Assembly (NCBI GenBank): GCA_036346405.1
Contig: CM070550.1
Span: 13,426,115-13,490,114, forward strand
Length of the DNA: 64,000 nucleotides
Direction of reading: 5' to 3'
From: Phyllostachys edulis
Lineage: Eukaryota; Streptophyta; Magnoliopsida; Poales; Poaceae
The notes under the pieces were generated by a model. That model saw only the letters and a program-made list of their open reading frames with translations. It was not told the DNA's origin and made no database searches. How positions within the stretch are numbered: the first letter of the stretch is position 1; each line of letters begins with the position of its first letter. Positions 44,043 to 56,330 of this stretch are shown here, one piece after another. Position numbers and translations under genes: made by a program.

Positions 44043-47000
44043 TGTAACATCCCAATTTTTTGAAGTTTAAAAATCTTTTTAGTAGCTTAGCTCTGTGGAA
44101 AAATTCACCAAAGTCTTATTTGAATTTTAATAAAGCTTAATATGGACTTTCAAAAGCAAAACAATTTAATATGATTAATGCCCAATATCAACTATTGTGA
44201 AAATTATTTTATTTGGGTTATATGTGCTTGGATATATTTTCTAGAATTTTTCCTAATTCATTTGCTATTTTCTAATTACCATTTGCATTTTCTGTATTTT
44301 CTAAAATAGAAAATCTATTATAAATCTCAGAAATCCCAATGGGTTGATTTCCCCTTTGAACCGGCCCATTCATATTCCTTTCGGCCCATTCCCCTGCAGC
44401 CTGCCTTTCTCTTTCCTTCCTCACAAGACGCACTTGGTCCCACCTCGGTACCACTTGTTGCAGGTGCTCGCGAACTCACACAAGATGCAGTCGCTGACAA
44501 GCAGGCCCCACCAAATCACTGTAGATCGAGTCTGAGTTTGGTTGAGATACGGACTCCGCCGTCGCACGACTGTTTTGGGCGTTTGCGCCTCGGACTCTCC
44601 CAGGTCACCGCGTATAAAAGGGGAGGTAGCCCTCGAGCTCCACACCCCAACCCTAGCCGACAAAGCTCCAGCGTTGAACCCTAGCTGCCAGGAGAGCTCA
44701 AAAAAGCAAGGTCACCGCCTTCAACTCCGACGAGCCATTGCTCCGCCGTTAGCGCCGCTTGAGCTTCATCATCACCACCTTCGACATCGCAAGGATGAGG
44801 GCTTCACCCAGGACACCTTGGTTCCACCGGAGCGTCACTGGAGAGTAGATCCTGACGAGCCCGTGTCTTCTCCGCTGCTTCGACCTCGCCGCCGACCAGC
44901 TGAGTTGACCTCTTGCACCCGTGAGCACATCTTCGAGACCCCGCATCGTGCTCTGCCTGGTGCGCACCTCCACCACTGGTGAGGAGCCGCTGTTCGCCGG
45001 AACCATCAGGACTAGAGCCTTCGCCATCATTTTATCGACGTGGCCATCCATGTTACCGGCCAACTCAGTTCCGTGTCTACGTGTCGCCTACATTGCATCC
45101 GCGTCAGCCGCACAATCAGCGCCCACGTGTCAGTTCAAACCCAAAAACCCTACATCTATTCGGTAGATCCAATCCACCGTGAGCCAAGTTAATGACTTGT
45201 GGGGCCCCTTGTCAGTCCACTGTTTCGTGAACCCATGAGCTCGTAGACCCACAGACCATCTTCGTGGACCCATTCCATAGATTGTGGGCCCACAAGTCAA
45301 CCTCTATCCCATTTTTCCCGGATTTATTTTAATTCTGATTTTCAAGGCTGATGTCATGCTGACGTCATTAATTGGTTTTCCAGTAGGAAAATAATTTCGG
45401 AAAATCCAGATAATCCAATTTTGGTATTTCTTTAGGTTTAGATCTTTGAGAAGCATGTTCTTCTTCATCCGAACTCCGATTGAGACCATTCAAATTTCTA
45501 AATTCATCTAAATTCGAGCTCTATTTTTCTGAGATTTTTATTTAATTTTTGGAGTTTGTTTTCTCTATGTTTTATATTTATTTGGTTTATTTGCTTCGTT
45601 TACGACTAGACATTGATACTTCAGGGAATTTTGAGTAAGGAGGAGTGCACCAAGACCAAGACCAGTGCCAAGATGTATTCCAAGGCAAGTCGTAGTCCTT
45701 TGATCATATTGAACCTATGATTTCAAAGTATATTGTTTTATATCAATTGCATGCTATCTTTATGCAAATTGTTTTGGGATTAGCTATAACCTGTTGTCAT
45801 TATTCCTCTATTGAATATTTGAATATCATGTATCCATTGTCACCATAGAATGGTTAATTTTAGTTGGACATATTTATATCACCAACATGAGTATCGTTAA
45901 GATGCTTAGTCATGCTTAGTTACGATGGGTTCATTATCACATGTGTCATAATGATTAATTTTGAATTAATGAGATATGGAATTATGGTGGTTAGCCACTG
46001 TTGATAAAATTTGTGTACCATGACAGGGTATGTCATTGGTCTTGGTTAAACAAAATAATTTTAGCTCGGGCGAGCGGTTGTGGATTGAGGGTGTGATTAT
46101 AACACGTTGTGGGTTTGTGGTAAACTCGTCTAAGTAACTTGTCAAGGACTTAATCTTGTGCACCATTGATCTGGGCCTTTTCGTACAACCACATGCCTGA
46201 TGGAATGGGCCTAACTTAGTAAGTTATGGAGTTTTGGTATTGACTACTCAGGTAGCATATGGGTGGAGGTGTGTACCTTGTTAAGGTCACATCGATGGTC
46301 GGTTCGCCGCTTCCAGGTCCAACAGTGTGCGTCAAACCAACGGTGAGGTTGGGGTGACAATATGCACAATGGGCGAGTCAATTGCCGAGATGAAATTTCT
46401 GAAAGGTTTTGTTATGATTGGTGATCGCTACCCTGGTTATATCTTGTGGGTAAAGTGTACAACCTCTGCATAGTGTTAATTGATATGCGAATAGTCGCAT
46501 CGTCGGTTATGGACATGTTTGGGGATTTCACATGAGAGATAGAGTTTTTTCATAAAATGTGTTAGAGTGTGAACGGAAAGTTCACTTGATGAATATAATG
46601 TTCGTTGGTGAATGGGTACTTCACTTGGTGGTTTGTGTGGGGAAGTGAATGGGGAATTCACTGGTTGTTTCAAACAAATTATTTACTTATTTATTACTAT
46701 TTTCAATTCGCATTTCAATCTATTTATTGTAATTACCATTAATGTTGCTTTATGCAAAAAGAACCATACAGCTAACCTTTGTTCAAACCTTGCATGAATA
46801 TTATTTGCATACTATTTCCCTACGACTTGCTGAGTACTTTATGTGCTCATGGCTTCAATTTCTATGGTTCAGTTGAAGAATACCAAGCTGCTCAAGAATT
46901 CTTCGCCCAGGAGTACCATGAAGGCTTTGCGGATTAGGATGCGTTCTCCACTCGATTGTCTGTGGGCATGTTGATTGATCTTTCCAAGTTTTCCCGTTCT

Positions 47001-47221
47001 GCTACAAAAGTTTATTTATTTCTTAAGCCCTACGTGACAAGTTAAGTAAACATTGACCATAAGGTCCAATTATTATTACTATTTATTATTTTGAGATCTT
47101 TTTAGTTAAATCGAATAAATGGATGGTAATTCATCATTGTTTCCTATGTGAGCTAGCTTCTGATCTAGGACTAGTTCAGAATACACTGAGGGTTCCTGAA
47201 TCATATTTTTGGGTCCCGACA
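44043..47221 (+). mobile_element. 3.2-kb gypsy-type solo LTR in an intron
   Basis: Starts TGTAACATCCCAATTTTTTG and ends TTTTGGGTCCCGACA (TG...CA). Flanking 5-mers ACCTT (44038-44042) and ACCTC (47222-47226) differ by one base. No internal retroelement sequence follows, so it is a solo LTR left by recombination. It shares GGATGCGTTCTCCA, GAGCTAGCTTCTGATC and ACACTGAGGGTTCC with the LTR at 16150. It lies within the first intron of the XBOS34-like pseudogene, on the opposite strand. Confidence 0.88.
44613..44620 (+). promoter_or_regulatory. TATA box of the solo LTR
   Basis: TATAAAAG in CACCGCGTATAAAAGGGGAGG, followed by a leader-like GC-rich stretch, is a good plant TATA context in the right part of an LTR. 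Confidence 0.6.
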
Positions 47222-47548
47222 ACCTCCCACGGTATCCAAATTAACAAACTTTTGTACAAAGAAGGCCAATAAATTGACCTCACCTAATTCGCAGAAACAG
47301 GCTAAAAATAACGGGTTCCTAACCACTGCATTTGCACAAAATTGCAAATCCCTTTTTTGGTATTGTAGGAATAACAGTGGTAATCTAACGTCAACGAAGA
47401 CAGTGTAAGGAGACATGGAAAAGACATTCATACTAGTCCCGTAAGCATTCACATCTACGCCCAATTCAATCAGTACTTTTGGCACATTCAGCAGATCAGG
47501 CCACATGCTAGCGAACGTCAGGGGCGGCTTCCCTTCCTTGTCAATCCA

Positions 47549-48790
47549 CTGCAAGCAGCATTAACCCTATCATGAGAAAGTAAATCAACCAAAATCAAGA
47601 AATAGGTTGAACTTCTACATGCGCTTTCATGAGAATTGAGTACATAACGTTTACTACTAATAAGTAATAACAACACGACAAGATTTTGGCTTAAACCTCA
47701 TCCATAGGTCTAAATTTCTCTTGTAAAGAGGCAGCCAAAGCATACACAAATTTACCACCTCGAATTAGGATGCACAACTACACATTTGTTGTTATTGTGC
47801 GTTCTCTTGACTACATTTCTCACAGGATATCTCATACATGGATTTGGTACTGCTTCCAGTGTGACGATCAATGTCATAAATCAAACAAAGTGCAAATAAT
47901 AAGCATCTTCACCTAATAAGTCTCCCGAAAATATTACAACTCAAAAATTTCTGATGTGCTGGTGATGTACTCTACGCCAGGTGTCTTTTTTTTGCCCTTT
48001 CATCAACGAACCACATGCTTCTAAAAATGATAGTGCATTACCGGAAAAAACACAAATCAGGCTTTATGGCATGGAGATGAGCTTTGTAGGCATGCTTTAA
48101 CTATAAGATGGAAAGAAGAGAAATGAAGGAAATGTATGTATAAGGGAGATCCCTCTTTCACAAGAAGATGTTATTGTTTTCCAAGCGAAAATGATGGAGC
48201 TTCTAATATTGGCTGAACTAAGTCTTTGGTATCAAGATTTCGTTTACTACTAATAAGTAATGACAACATGCCAAATCTATTTTCCTATTTGCTGTCCAAG
48301 TTTCAAAGCTATAATTAGAGTGAGGCTACCTTCACTAAGAACCTTAACTAATCAGAACCTTAACTAATCAGTAGTTGCCTAGCCGAAACATGACATGTTC
48401 TTACAAAAAAAAAACGGAACTCTTGAGAAAGGAGCTTACTAATCTCTACATGTTTTTGTGACCTCTTCTTTTCCTAGCTTTCCTTTCTTGATTTTGCTGT
48501 TGTGCTGAACAGACAACCATTTCTCACATAAACATGTCCCTAGATGCCATCGAGATCTCTCAAGCTAATCTGTAGCAAATAGACGCAGTAGAGTTACCGT
48601 CAATCAGAATCTGGAACAGAGCTCATAAAACAACAATATTAACCTCAGTGTTTCATCACAGCTACCTGATGTCCACAACGGCATTACGTCAAACACCTTG
48701 AAGGCAAGGAGAAAGTTTTTTCTCACTGGCAGCGGCTGCTGGACATGGCCGTCGTCGTGACAGCGAGGAGAAAGGTGACGACCTTGGCAC
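47549..48790. other. Intron/intergenic DNA of the ankyrin pseudogene, nothing else seen
   Basis: The missing first exon of the XBOS34-like gene should lie here, but no frame resembling its usual start was found. A short direct repeat of TAACTAATCAG(A)ACCT occurs near 48348-48370. Confidence 0.4.
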
Positions 48791-49670
48791 ACGATTGCCT
48801 CATCTAGACTCAGTTTGTCACCCCAACTCTCCACCACCGCCGACATAGCCACTTTAGCCCTACCTCGCTCCTCCTCGGTAGTAGCGCAGGGAGCAGGCGG
48901 GGGCAGCGTGGGGGGAGGAACGGGAGGAAAAGGAAGAAAGGAGGGAGAGGAGAGGGAGGAGGCGGAGGTGCTCGAAGAGCGACCAAGGAGGGTGGATGCG
49001 CTTGGGAGCGAGGAGGCGAGGCGACCGGAGGCGCATGTGAGAGAGGAGGCGGAGCCTCGCTCCCTCATCTAGGGGCGGCGCAGGACGACAACATCCGGGG
49101 GCGGTGCAGGACGGTGTCGTGAATCGTGAGGGCCGTTGCCACCACAGGAGGTGCAGGGGTGGCATTAGCCCGGAGGCGACGGTAGCGGGGAGGAGGAGAT
49201 GCCTGAGAGGAGGAGGAGGAAGAGGAGGGTGAGGACGGGAGGCGGAGAGCAGGGCGGAGGCGAGGTGGTCGGAGGTGCATGGGAGAGAGGAGGCCAGAGG
49301 TGAGGCGGTGCGAGGCATGGCGGGCGGAGGCGAGGCCACGCGAGGAGGGGCGACGGCAGGTGCACGGGAGAGAGGAGGCGGAGAAAACTGCGGCGGCAGC
49401 GAGGAGAAGGTGTTGGAGAGCAGGATCTGGGGAAAGCGGCTGCAAGAGGGGATCTGGGGAGGATAGCGCGCGCGTGAGGTCAGGCGAGGCAGAGCTTAGG
49501 CTGGTGGAGGCGTGGGCACCAGGTCCATACGTGGCCCGCGGGAGAGGCCGCGCTTCCCACCAAGCGCACCGGCTCCAATCGGGCGGGCGCAAGCCGAGCG
49601 CAGAGCGATCGGACAGCGGACATTTTGCTGTCGACGTAGCACGCCCAAGGAGCGGCGGTTTCCACCGGGA
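48791..49670. other. GC-rich, purine-skewed block
   Basis: About 0.9 kb dominated on the plus strand by GAGGAGGCGGAGG-like purine words, with recurrent GGGAGAGAGGAGGC and GGAGGCGAGG motifs. Both strands are open in long frames, but the products are simple-sequence peptides rich in Ser/Pro/Leu or Gly/Glu/Arg and no domain is visible. It could be transposon-captured promoter/exon DNA. Confidence 0.6.
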
Positions 49671-49884
49671 ATTAACTATGGTAATTACTAAAGACTGTCG
49701 TGTGATCTACAGCATAGCAGAAAAACAGCTAACACTGATACGCTAGCTAGCCCCTTCTTTGCCTTGTTCTAACTTCTGATTGCTTTATTATTACCAACCG
49801 AGGGTTCAAAAGGTTTAATGGTTTCTCTGGACTAACCAGAGTAAGGCATGTACGTAGTTCTAGAATAGCCCACCAATCCTATTT

Positions 49885-50255
49885 GGAACAAAGGAAAAAT
49901 GGAGAAATTTTGTAGGATTCTAATCCTATGGGAATTTTTTGTATATGTCTCTTTGGAACAAAGGAATGGCTCTCAAAAATTCTATAGGAATCTCCTCTTT
50001 TCTACACATTTTGGAGCAAAGCAAACATTTGCTTAGACCACATGGAAATTTTCCTTTGAGGATTCCAAGGCAATCTCTCTTTCTTTCTCCCTTCTTTATG
50101 TGAACCTTTCCTCCAATATTTCTGCATTTTTTTCTAGTGAAGTATCCAAACGCATGTTTGTACTCGTTCCTGTATGCTAAATTCCCGTAGGATTCCACTG
50201 TGCATGCCATCGATTTCCTGCGTTTTTCCCTTTCCTGCGTTCTAAACGGGCCCTA
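49885..50255. mobile_element. Tourist/Harbinger-like MITE, copy 2
   Basis: Begins TTTGGAACAAAGGAAAAATGG and ends TTCCTGCGTTCTAAACGGGCCC, the inverted counterpart. Internal words match copy 1 at 42225 (GAATCCTATGG, CCTTTG, AAGTATCCAAACG). Confidence 0.7.
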
Positions 50256-50708
50256 ATCCTATCAAAGTACATCGATACTGAATTTTAACTACAACCCCAT
50301 TGCTATCCAGGTAAAACAGGGGCAGGCGATATGTTGCCAGTCCAAGGACCATCCCAGCATGGCACATATTTGTGAAGGAAGACATGGGCCATTAAAACCA
50401 AAACAAAGGGGTGGCAGGAGGCAGAACTATGCTGACGGTTAAAACAAGGTTTAAGAAAGCTAAGAGCATAACAACTTAAAGTTACACGTATTATTGACTA
50501 CGAACGAAAAGTCTAGTAGGTCAATCTAGTTCTAAGTGGAAAGGGTTCATACTAAGGACACGTAAAGTGGGATGACATCAACAGTCTATTATCTTTGTAA
50601 TAATGTGGATGAGAGAGAATAAAACTGTCTAGCATACAACAGACAGTCTATAAAAAGGTCCTTATAGACGACTGTTTTACTGTTGTATCCATAATGTCTG
50701 TATTGTAT

Positions 50709-50762
<54 letters not shown>
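50709..50762. repeat. (AT)n microsatellite
   Basis: About 27 AT dinucleotides without interruption, downstream of the PSMD10-like gene. Confidence 0.98.
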
Positions 50763-50764
<2 letters not shown>

Positions 50765-50958
50765 TAAAACATCCCTATAGTATGAGTTGTCTTTAATTTT
50801 ATCTATAGATGATATAGTTAGTATTACAGACAACGATCGTCTATACCATATATGCCCTCATACCATGAATACACAACGGAAACTTGTTCTTTATGACAGT
50901 TTTTCTATTCCAGATACGCAGACATCTCCAACCATTACCTTTGAGCCGTACCACATTG

Positions 50959-53900
50959 TCAGCCTTCAAGCATTGCCTTAGCTGCATCAACAAGCGCAGG
51001 TCTAAAGCCATCTGATGCTCGACCAAGGACAGTATAGCCTTCCTTGTCCTCAACATCAACATCAGCACCATGTCTAATTAGCAGAAGAGCAACCTAGACA
51101 ACGATTGTAATACAAGAGTCAGTAATGGCCCATATCCATTTACTTCAAGAAACCCTAGGGCAATCAATCCAGTTGATACAAAACCCTAGGGCAATCAATC
51201 AAGTTGATACAAATTGTTGTAACAAATCAAGCTCCAGGAGAGATCAGGGGTATTCCTTGATCTTTGGAAGCCAGTGGGTCGCTAATGAACTAATCTGTCA
51301 AATCCGTTTTCAATCAAGTCAGTGGAAAATGCTAGAATCATCATCATGAATTCTTAATGTAAATAAATTGGCGCTCAAGGTGTATCCTCCTTACATCTAA
51401 AATTGCCTATAAAAACAGCTCCTAATTGTGCCACATCACCTTTAAAACTCTAGCCATTAGATCAAACTCAATTAAAATATTAACCCTTTGATCTTAAGTA
51501 CTTAAGAGATACTTTGATTAGACACATTTTAGTCGAAAGGGTGGAAGTTTACAAAACCATTGCATTGCTAAAATACATCTTTTCTGGAAAAGACATTTCT
51601 ATTGCACCGTTTGGAGATTATATATAGTCTAGGAATACTTTCATTAGTGTTAGTGCCCGTGCGTTGCAACTGATTTCAAATAAAGCATAATATAAGTTAT
51701 AAACTTAGAAAACCAATATACATAAGGTAATTATCCCTACAAATGAAAGTTTCAAACATAATTTGCATCCAATCAACAAGCCACATAAAATATTATCACA
51801 AACTACAAACATAGATAATCTAATTATCCACACAAGATCCATCAAATATCTTATACATGTGTGCATATATTTATCCACAAAAGATCCCACCAACTCAAGA
51901 GGGGGTAGATGGTAGACTCACTACCACCACCAAGTCGTTCTTTTATAAATCATTAGTGTTGATAGTAAAAAAAATCACCAGCCAAAAAATCTGTAGCAAA
52001 CCGCTGGTGATAATGCTAGTTTTACCATGCAGCACATCACAGAATAAACAGAAACATGATAATTTTAACATTACTTGAAGAGCATCACATAAACTATGCA
52101 TATCAGTGACTTGCTGCAAGGAAGCAAGATAAATTACCCCTTTGTTTTCACATATAACAGCTTGCATTAGAGGTGTTTGTCCTGTCCTGTCAACCGCATC
52201 AACATCTGCACCTTCCTCAATTAGGAACTCACACAGCTCAGCATTTCCAGTACTCGCAGCTCTATGTAAGGGTGTGCAACCAAACTGACAAGATAGTAGT
52301 TCAATGTTTACATGTCTGCCAAATTAATTCAATTGCCGTGCAATGAAGATGCATAAGTAGTGGGCATATGCAGCAACAATGACAAACATATTTCATGAGA
52401 ACTACTGTACCTAACCATTGAGAAGACTTACAAATCCACAAAATACTAGTAGGCATAGGTGGATGTCTACAGAATAGTCACTTTTTTATGGCCAAACTGC
52501 ATCCAGAGGAAACAAACATTTTTGCAAAGTAAATATCTTCTCGAAAACACTTTTGTTGCAAACCTTTCTCATTTTTCTCTCTTTTTTCTTGGTCAACTTT
52601 ATGTTCCTAGATCATATATGCACACAGTTACAGAAAATTGAGACTTGAGAGTTCGTCCATGATATTTATTCTAGATTGTTAAAAGTCTACAGACCTTGTC
52701 TTTCTTGTTGACATTTGCACCACGCGCTATTAGTGTTTCAGCTATATTAAGGCGCCCTTTACTAGCAGCATAATGAAGAGCAGTTCGGCCACCATCAGTA
52801 GTCAAGTCAACATCAGCACCTGGTATTATAAATTTATAATTACACCAGTTAGCAAAAACTTACAAAATGAACAAGGTGGGGCTATTGGAATCTCAAAATT
52901 CATACAGACAGTGTGGAACACAAACTCATTTATACCAATATAAAAGTAAGGCACTAGTATAATGCTTATAACGAAAGCCAGATCTACGACAGGGAGACTT
53001 AACTAGAAAATTTAAAGAAAGCCAAGCCAAGGTGCTTTGCAATGCTAAAGGGGGACTTAAAACTTTTTGCAAAGAACAGGAATTTGCTAGAAAACTTCAC
53101 AAATAAATATGTAATAACATTACTCTCTAAACCAGTCCTGTTCAGGCCAAGTATGTCAGCTCTAGTTTTGCTTGCAGGGTATACAAACTACCGCAACATA
53201 TGATTGCAGAAGTTCTGAATAATATCCAACAAGAGGATAACAGCAAGCAACCTGCAGTGATATCGATGACAAATTTTACCCATAAGCTAAACAAGCACCA
53301 CAGAAAGAATGAGCCCAGATCACTCCCCAACACCAACATTGTTTCGAAATTGTAACAGGCTTACATCATTGTTGCGGTTGAAGGTACAGTTACATAACAA
53401 AATCAACAGTATCCGGGAAGTCATGATCCACTTCCGTCATTCACAAAATAAAAATTAACCTTTTATCAGCTGCACAGGACGTTCAGCATATCCAGCCAAA
53501 TTCATGAAACCCTGCTTCATCTAGCAATAGTAGCCCTACTTAGACTCTAATATGTCAACAAATCAGCCATATCATCCTACTAAGAACAAACATTCTAGGG
53601 AGCAACACCATGCTTCCCAATGTCACAAAAAAACATGCTGCTCGCATCTGTACCCCACTAATTACTGCACTTTGCAGAAATTACTCGTACAAACAATGTC
53701 ACCAGAAAATATCAACTCACCTATACCAATTTCCCCAACTAATCGTAGAGACTTGCAGCACAGTTCACGCAAATGCAACGGGAAGATCTCGTACCTCGAT
53801 CGAGGAGGATGGCGATGATCTCGTCGTTGCCACTGCTCGCCACCGAGTGAATCGGCGCCCACCCCTCCTCGTCCTTCCCGTTCACAACGCTCGCCGCGGT

Positions 53901-54216
53901 GTCACCGCCCGCCTCCACAAGCGCGATCACCACCTAAACCCACAATAATAGACGAAAAGCGTTAAACCTAAACCCAGAGAACGAACAGATTTGAGGCTAG
54001 AGAAGCCACGGTCCTTGCCTGGCTGTGGCCGGAGGCGGCGGCGACGTGGAGGAGGGAGCGGCCGTCCTCGTTGCGGAGGGAGAGGGCCGCGGCGAGGTCG
54101 GCGGGGGCGAGGGAGGAGAAGGCGGCGGCGTCGCCGGACTCCGCGGCGCGGAAGAGCTCCTTCTCCGACAGCCTCTCCCCGCCGCCGCCGGCGTCCACGT
54201 CCATCGCCGCAGCCAT
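50959..54216 (-). CDS. 26S proteasome non-ATPase subunit 10 / gankyrin-like ankyrin protein
   Basis: This is a complete gene for the plant ortholog of PSMD10/gankyrin, a chaperone-like ankyrin protein for the 19S regulatory particle. Five exons join in phase: 54019-54216, 53795-53933, 52695-52819, 52138-52284 and 50959-51093. The product is 247 aa. Ankyrin repeats start near residues 51 (NEDGRSLLHVAAASGH), 87 (DEEGWAPIHSVASSGN), 121 (GGRTALHYAASKGR), 155 (FGCTPLHRAASTGN), 187 (RTGQTPLMQAVICENKG) and 219 (DKEGYTVLGRASDG). The end is DAAKAMLEG. Translation most likely starts at MAAAMDVDAG (54216); longer in-frame upstream sequence looks like leader. The first intron has a GC donor (GCAAGG); the others are GT-AG. 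Confidence 0.93.
51644..51962 (-). mobile_element. Small Helitron in the last intron of the PSMD10-like gene
   Basis: Read on the minus strand it begins A|TCAACACTAATGATTTATAA and ends GTTGCAACGCACGGGCACTAACACTAA|T. This satisfies TC...CTRR with insertion between A and T. The 3' hairpin region GCAACGCACGGGC is shared with the Helitron that ends at 37271. 319 bp, with no coding sequence. Confidence 0.75.
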
Positions 54217-55370
54217 CAGGTGTGTACTACTACTCCGTCGCTTCCGACTTGGATCGGTCGGTCTCTCTCTCGGAGCTAAGCAGAGTCTCGCCGCTTCGTG
54301 TTGTTTGCGTCGATCTACTCTGACGCCTTCCACAAGAAAGCAGAGCCGGAATACGGGCCGGATGGTCTGGGCTTCAGGGGAATTCCACTATATGCCCTGG
54401 CCCATGCGTGGGCTTGCCTTTCCTTTGCAGAGCTAGCTGCTCTCTTTGGGCCGTGGAAACGAATTCCGATCGCCGGAAATCGTATGAAAGCGCATCGCCC
54501 TTTGCTCGCGTGGTCTCGCGCATGGTTTCCTTTTTAGATTCAGAGTCCAGGTTGGATTGGGGTTTGGTTTAGAATTGCAGGGATGCGGCGCCTATTAACA
54601 GGAGGAGGAAGGAATAGCGCCGATATTTTAGGGGTCTTGTGCTAAAAGTTATTGTTGCGCACTGTGTATATAAAAAATATTAATATTGTCAATGTTATCA
54701 TTAAAATAGCAAATTAACATTAAAACTGTCGACATGACCGCACCAATATTATTATCAAAGTTAATTTCTACGAAACATATTAGAAAAATAGAACACTTAT
54801 ATGCACATTACAATAAAGAATTACAATAATAAGTGAGGTATTATTAAAATTTTAAGAACAACGGTTAGGCGTAGTGCAATCGTGCAAGTATGGTTCCTAA
54901 CGGTCCTGACGCAGCACAAATAGTCCATTTGTGACGAATAAGTGACGTAACACCAAAGCTCAATGATGGCGATACACAAAGATCAAGAGTAGAAGACAAC
55001 AACACAAACTTGAGAGAAAAAATTATATGCTTGAGGTCTTGAACTCATAATAAGTGACACCAACATAAGAACGGCAATTAAATAGGGGAGAATTAATTTT
55101 GATTACGATAACTAGGAAAAAGTAGTAGATGTGTTTATGCAATAACAAAAAAAAATAAAGGAAGAAAGAGAAATTTGAGGAGGCAACTTTTACTTAATAT
55201 CAGAATTAATCAACTAATAATCAAGGTTAGTCTAAAAATAGGCCCGTTAATTAGTGGAGGCCATGTGCGGACGATCATCCTACACGCCTTGCCGTACGGG
55301 CCTGGGAAGGAACAGCACATAAAGAAACAACGAGAAATATCTGAAGGAGAAGAATCAGCTTTGAGAGGAC
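54217..55370. other. PSMD10-like promoter side and AT-rich intergenic DNA
   Basis: 54217-54600 is GC-rich leader/promoter DNA of the minus-strand gene, with a pyrimidine run (CTCTCTCTCGGAG) near 54262. No TATA box stands out. 54600-55100 is AT-rich with no gene seen. Confidence 0.4.
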
Positions 55371-55842
55371 AGGAATGGGGAATGCCAAAAGGGCCGGCGG
55401 ATGGCCGTGGCAGCGCAGCCAAACCTGGCCGGCGGCGGCGGCGGCACCTTGTCATGGATGACTGGGAGAGGGGATACAGCATCCGCAAGGTAGACTTGAG
55501 GAGGACTCTGACGCCGACGCCGACTCCGATCGACACCGAGCAGCAGCAGCACAAGTAACCACCGTCTCAGTCGGCGACACGGTCGACATGACCTCGCCTG
55601 GAGGCACGGCACTCGGGGTCTCGCCGAGACCGTCTCGGCATTTCACGCCGTGCACCGCGACGGACGAACCATCTTCGTCAGCACCGACAGGCGCACGAGG
55701 AGGCGCATCGCCGCCACCACCTTCACCTTCGACACGGCGGCGGACACGGAGAAGCGCTCCCAGTGGATTGCACAAAGCCGGACTCCTCGTTCTCAACTCT
55801 CAACCAATGTGTACGATATTGAATATGGATTGCCATCTTAAT
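55370..55842 (+). pseudogene. DUF1618-like grass protein, fragment
   Basis: The frame at 55430-55560 reads HLVMDDWERGYSIRKVDLRR followed by repeated TPTP and EQQQHK, then a stop. In another frame 55620-55840 reads AETVSAFHAVHRDGRTIFVS and TTFTFDTAADTEKRSQW, ending YGLPS. The MDDW..GYSIRKV start and DGRTIFVST...TFTFDTA block are typical of a large grass-specific DUF1618 family with no settled function. The middle of the protein is missing and the frame changes, so it is a truncated pseudogene. The family call is from memory of the pattern and is moderate. Confidence 0.5.
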
Positions 55843-56196
55843 TAAATCTGGCTGAAAACAAAAATGAAAATAAACCTGTCACGCATTAACCTCAACTTCG
55901 TGAACGATATCTTTGTATTAAAGAGACTTTCCGCGAACATCGAATCAGCAAAACAAATTTAGTCTGATCTTGTTCATATTTGGGTCACAAAAATACCATA
56001 TCAAGCAAATATATGGATAAATTACTCCAAATATCATATGAGAGCAACTATACTGTATGAAAGCAACTGTAAAGACTAAGATGTGATACTTTACAAAAAT
56101 CTATACATTCTCAATTGATGCCAATTTTCTAACAGAAGCTTTCCTCTAGAATCCAAAACATCAATGTCCATAATGCATTATATTCCTATCCAAATT

Positions 56197-56330
56197 AAGA
56201 CCTAATTAGCATAAGCCCTGCCTCAATCAACATTTGCTCCTCGATTTCTAAGAAATTTAAACTAAGACCTAATTAGCATAAGCCCTGCCCCAATCAACAT
56301 TTGCTCCTCAATTTCTAAGAAATTTAAACT
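56197..56330. repeat. 67-bp tandem duplication
   Basis: AAGACCTAATTAGCATAAGC through TTTCTAAGAAATTTAAACT occurs twice (56197-56263 and 56264-56330) with two substitutions, in otherwise featureless DNA. Confidence 0.93.

Larger units (their letters stand above)
43424..47548 (-). pseudogene. XBOS34/XBAT-type ankyrin-RING E3 ligase fragment, split by a solo LTR
   Basis: Three ankyrin exons remain. Exon ~47430-47548 reads WIDKEGKPPLTFASMWPDLL then NVPKVLIELGVDVNAYG. Exon 43584-43664 reads SHAGTALHRAAKKGLEHIVH then LLLSH. Exon 43424-43512 reads AKPFITDDDCNTSLELGREK then GHVNVVRAIE. This matches the ankyrin region of the plant XB3/XBAT34-35 E3 ubiquitin ligase family. The joined codon after LLLSH is TGA at 43585-43587 where the family has Gly, a single-base nonsense change. 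The first exon has lost its donor after DVNAYG. No N-terminal exon or RING exon was found, and a 3.2-kb LTR occupies the first intron. It is a truncated pseudogene. Confidence 0.8.

Noticed and set aside
48604..49746. Several long overlapping frames on both strands
   Set aside because: GC-rich simple-sequence block opens all frames. The peptides are Ser/Pro/Leu or Gly/Glu/Arg simple sequence with no domain and no splice-consistent structure.
50709..50762. AT repeat as a hairpin RNA or origin
   Set aside because: A plain (AT)n microsatellite with no surrounding structure.
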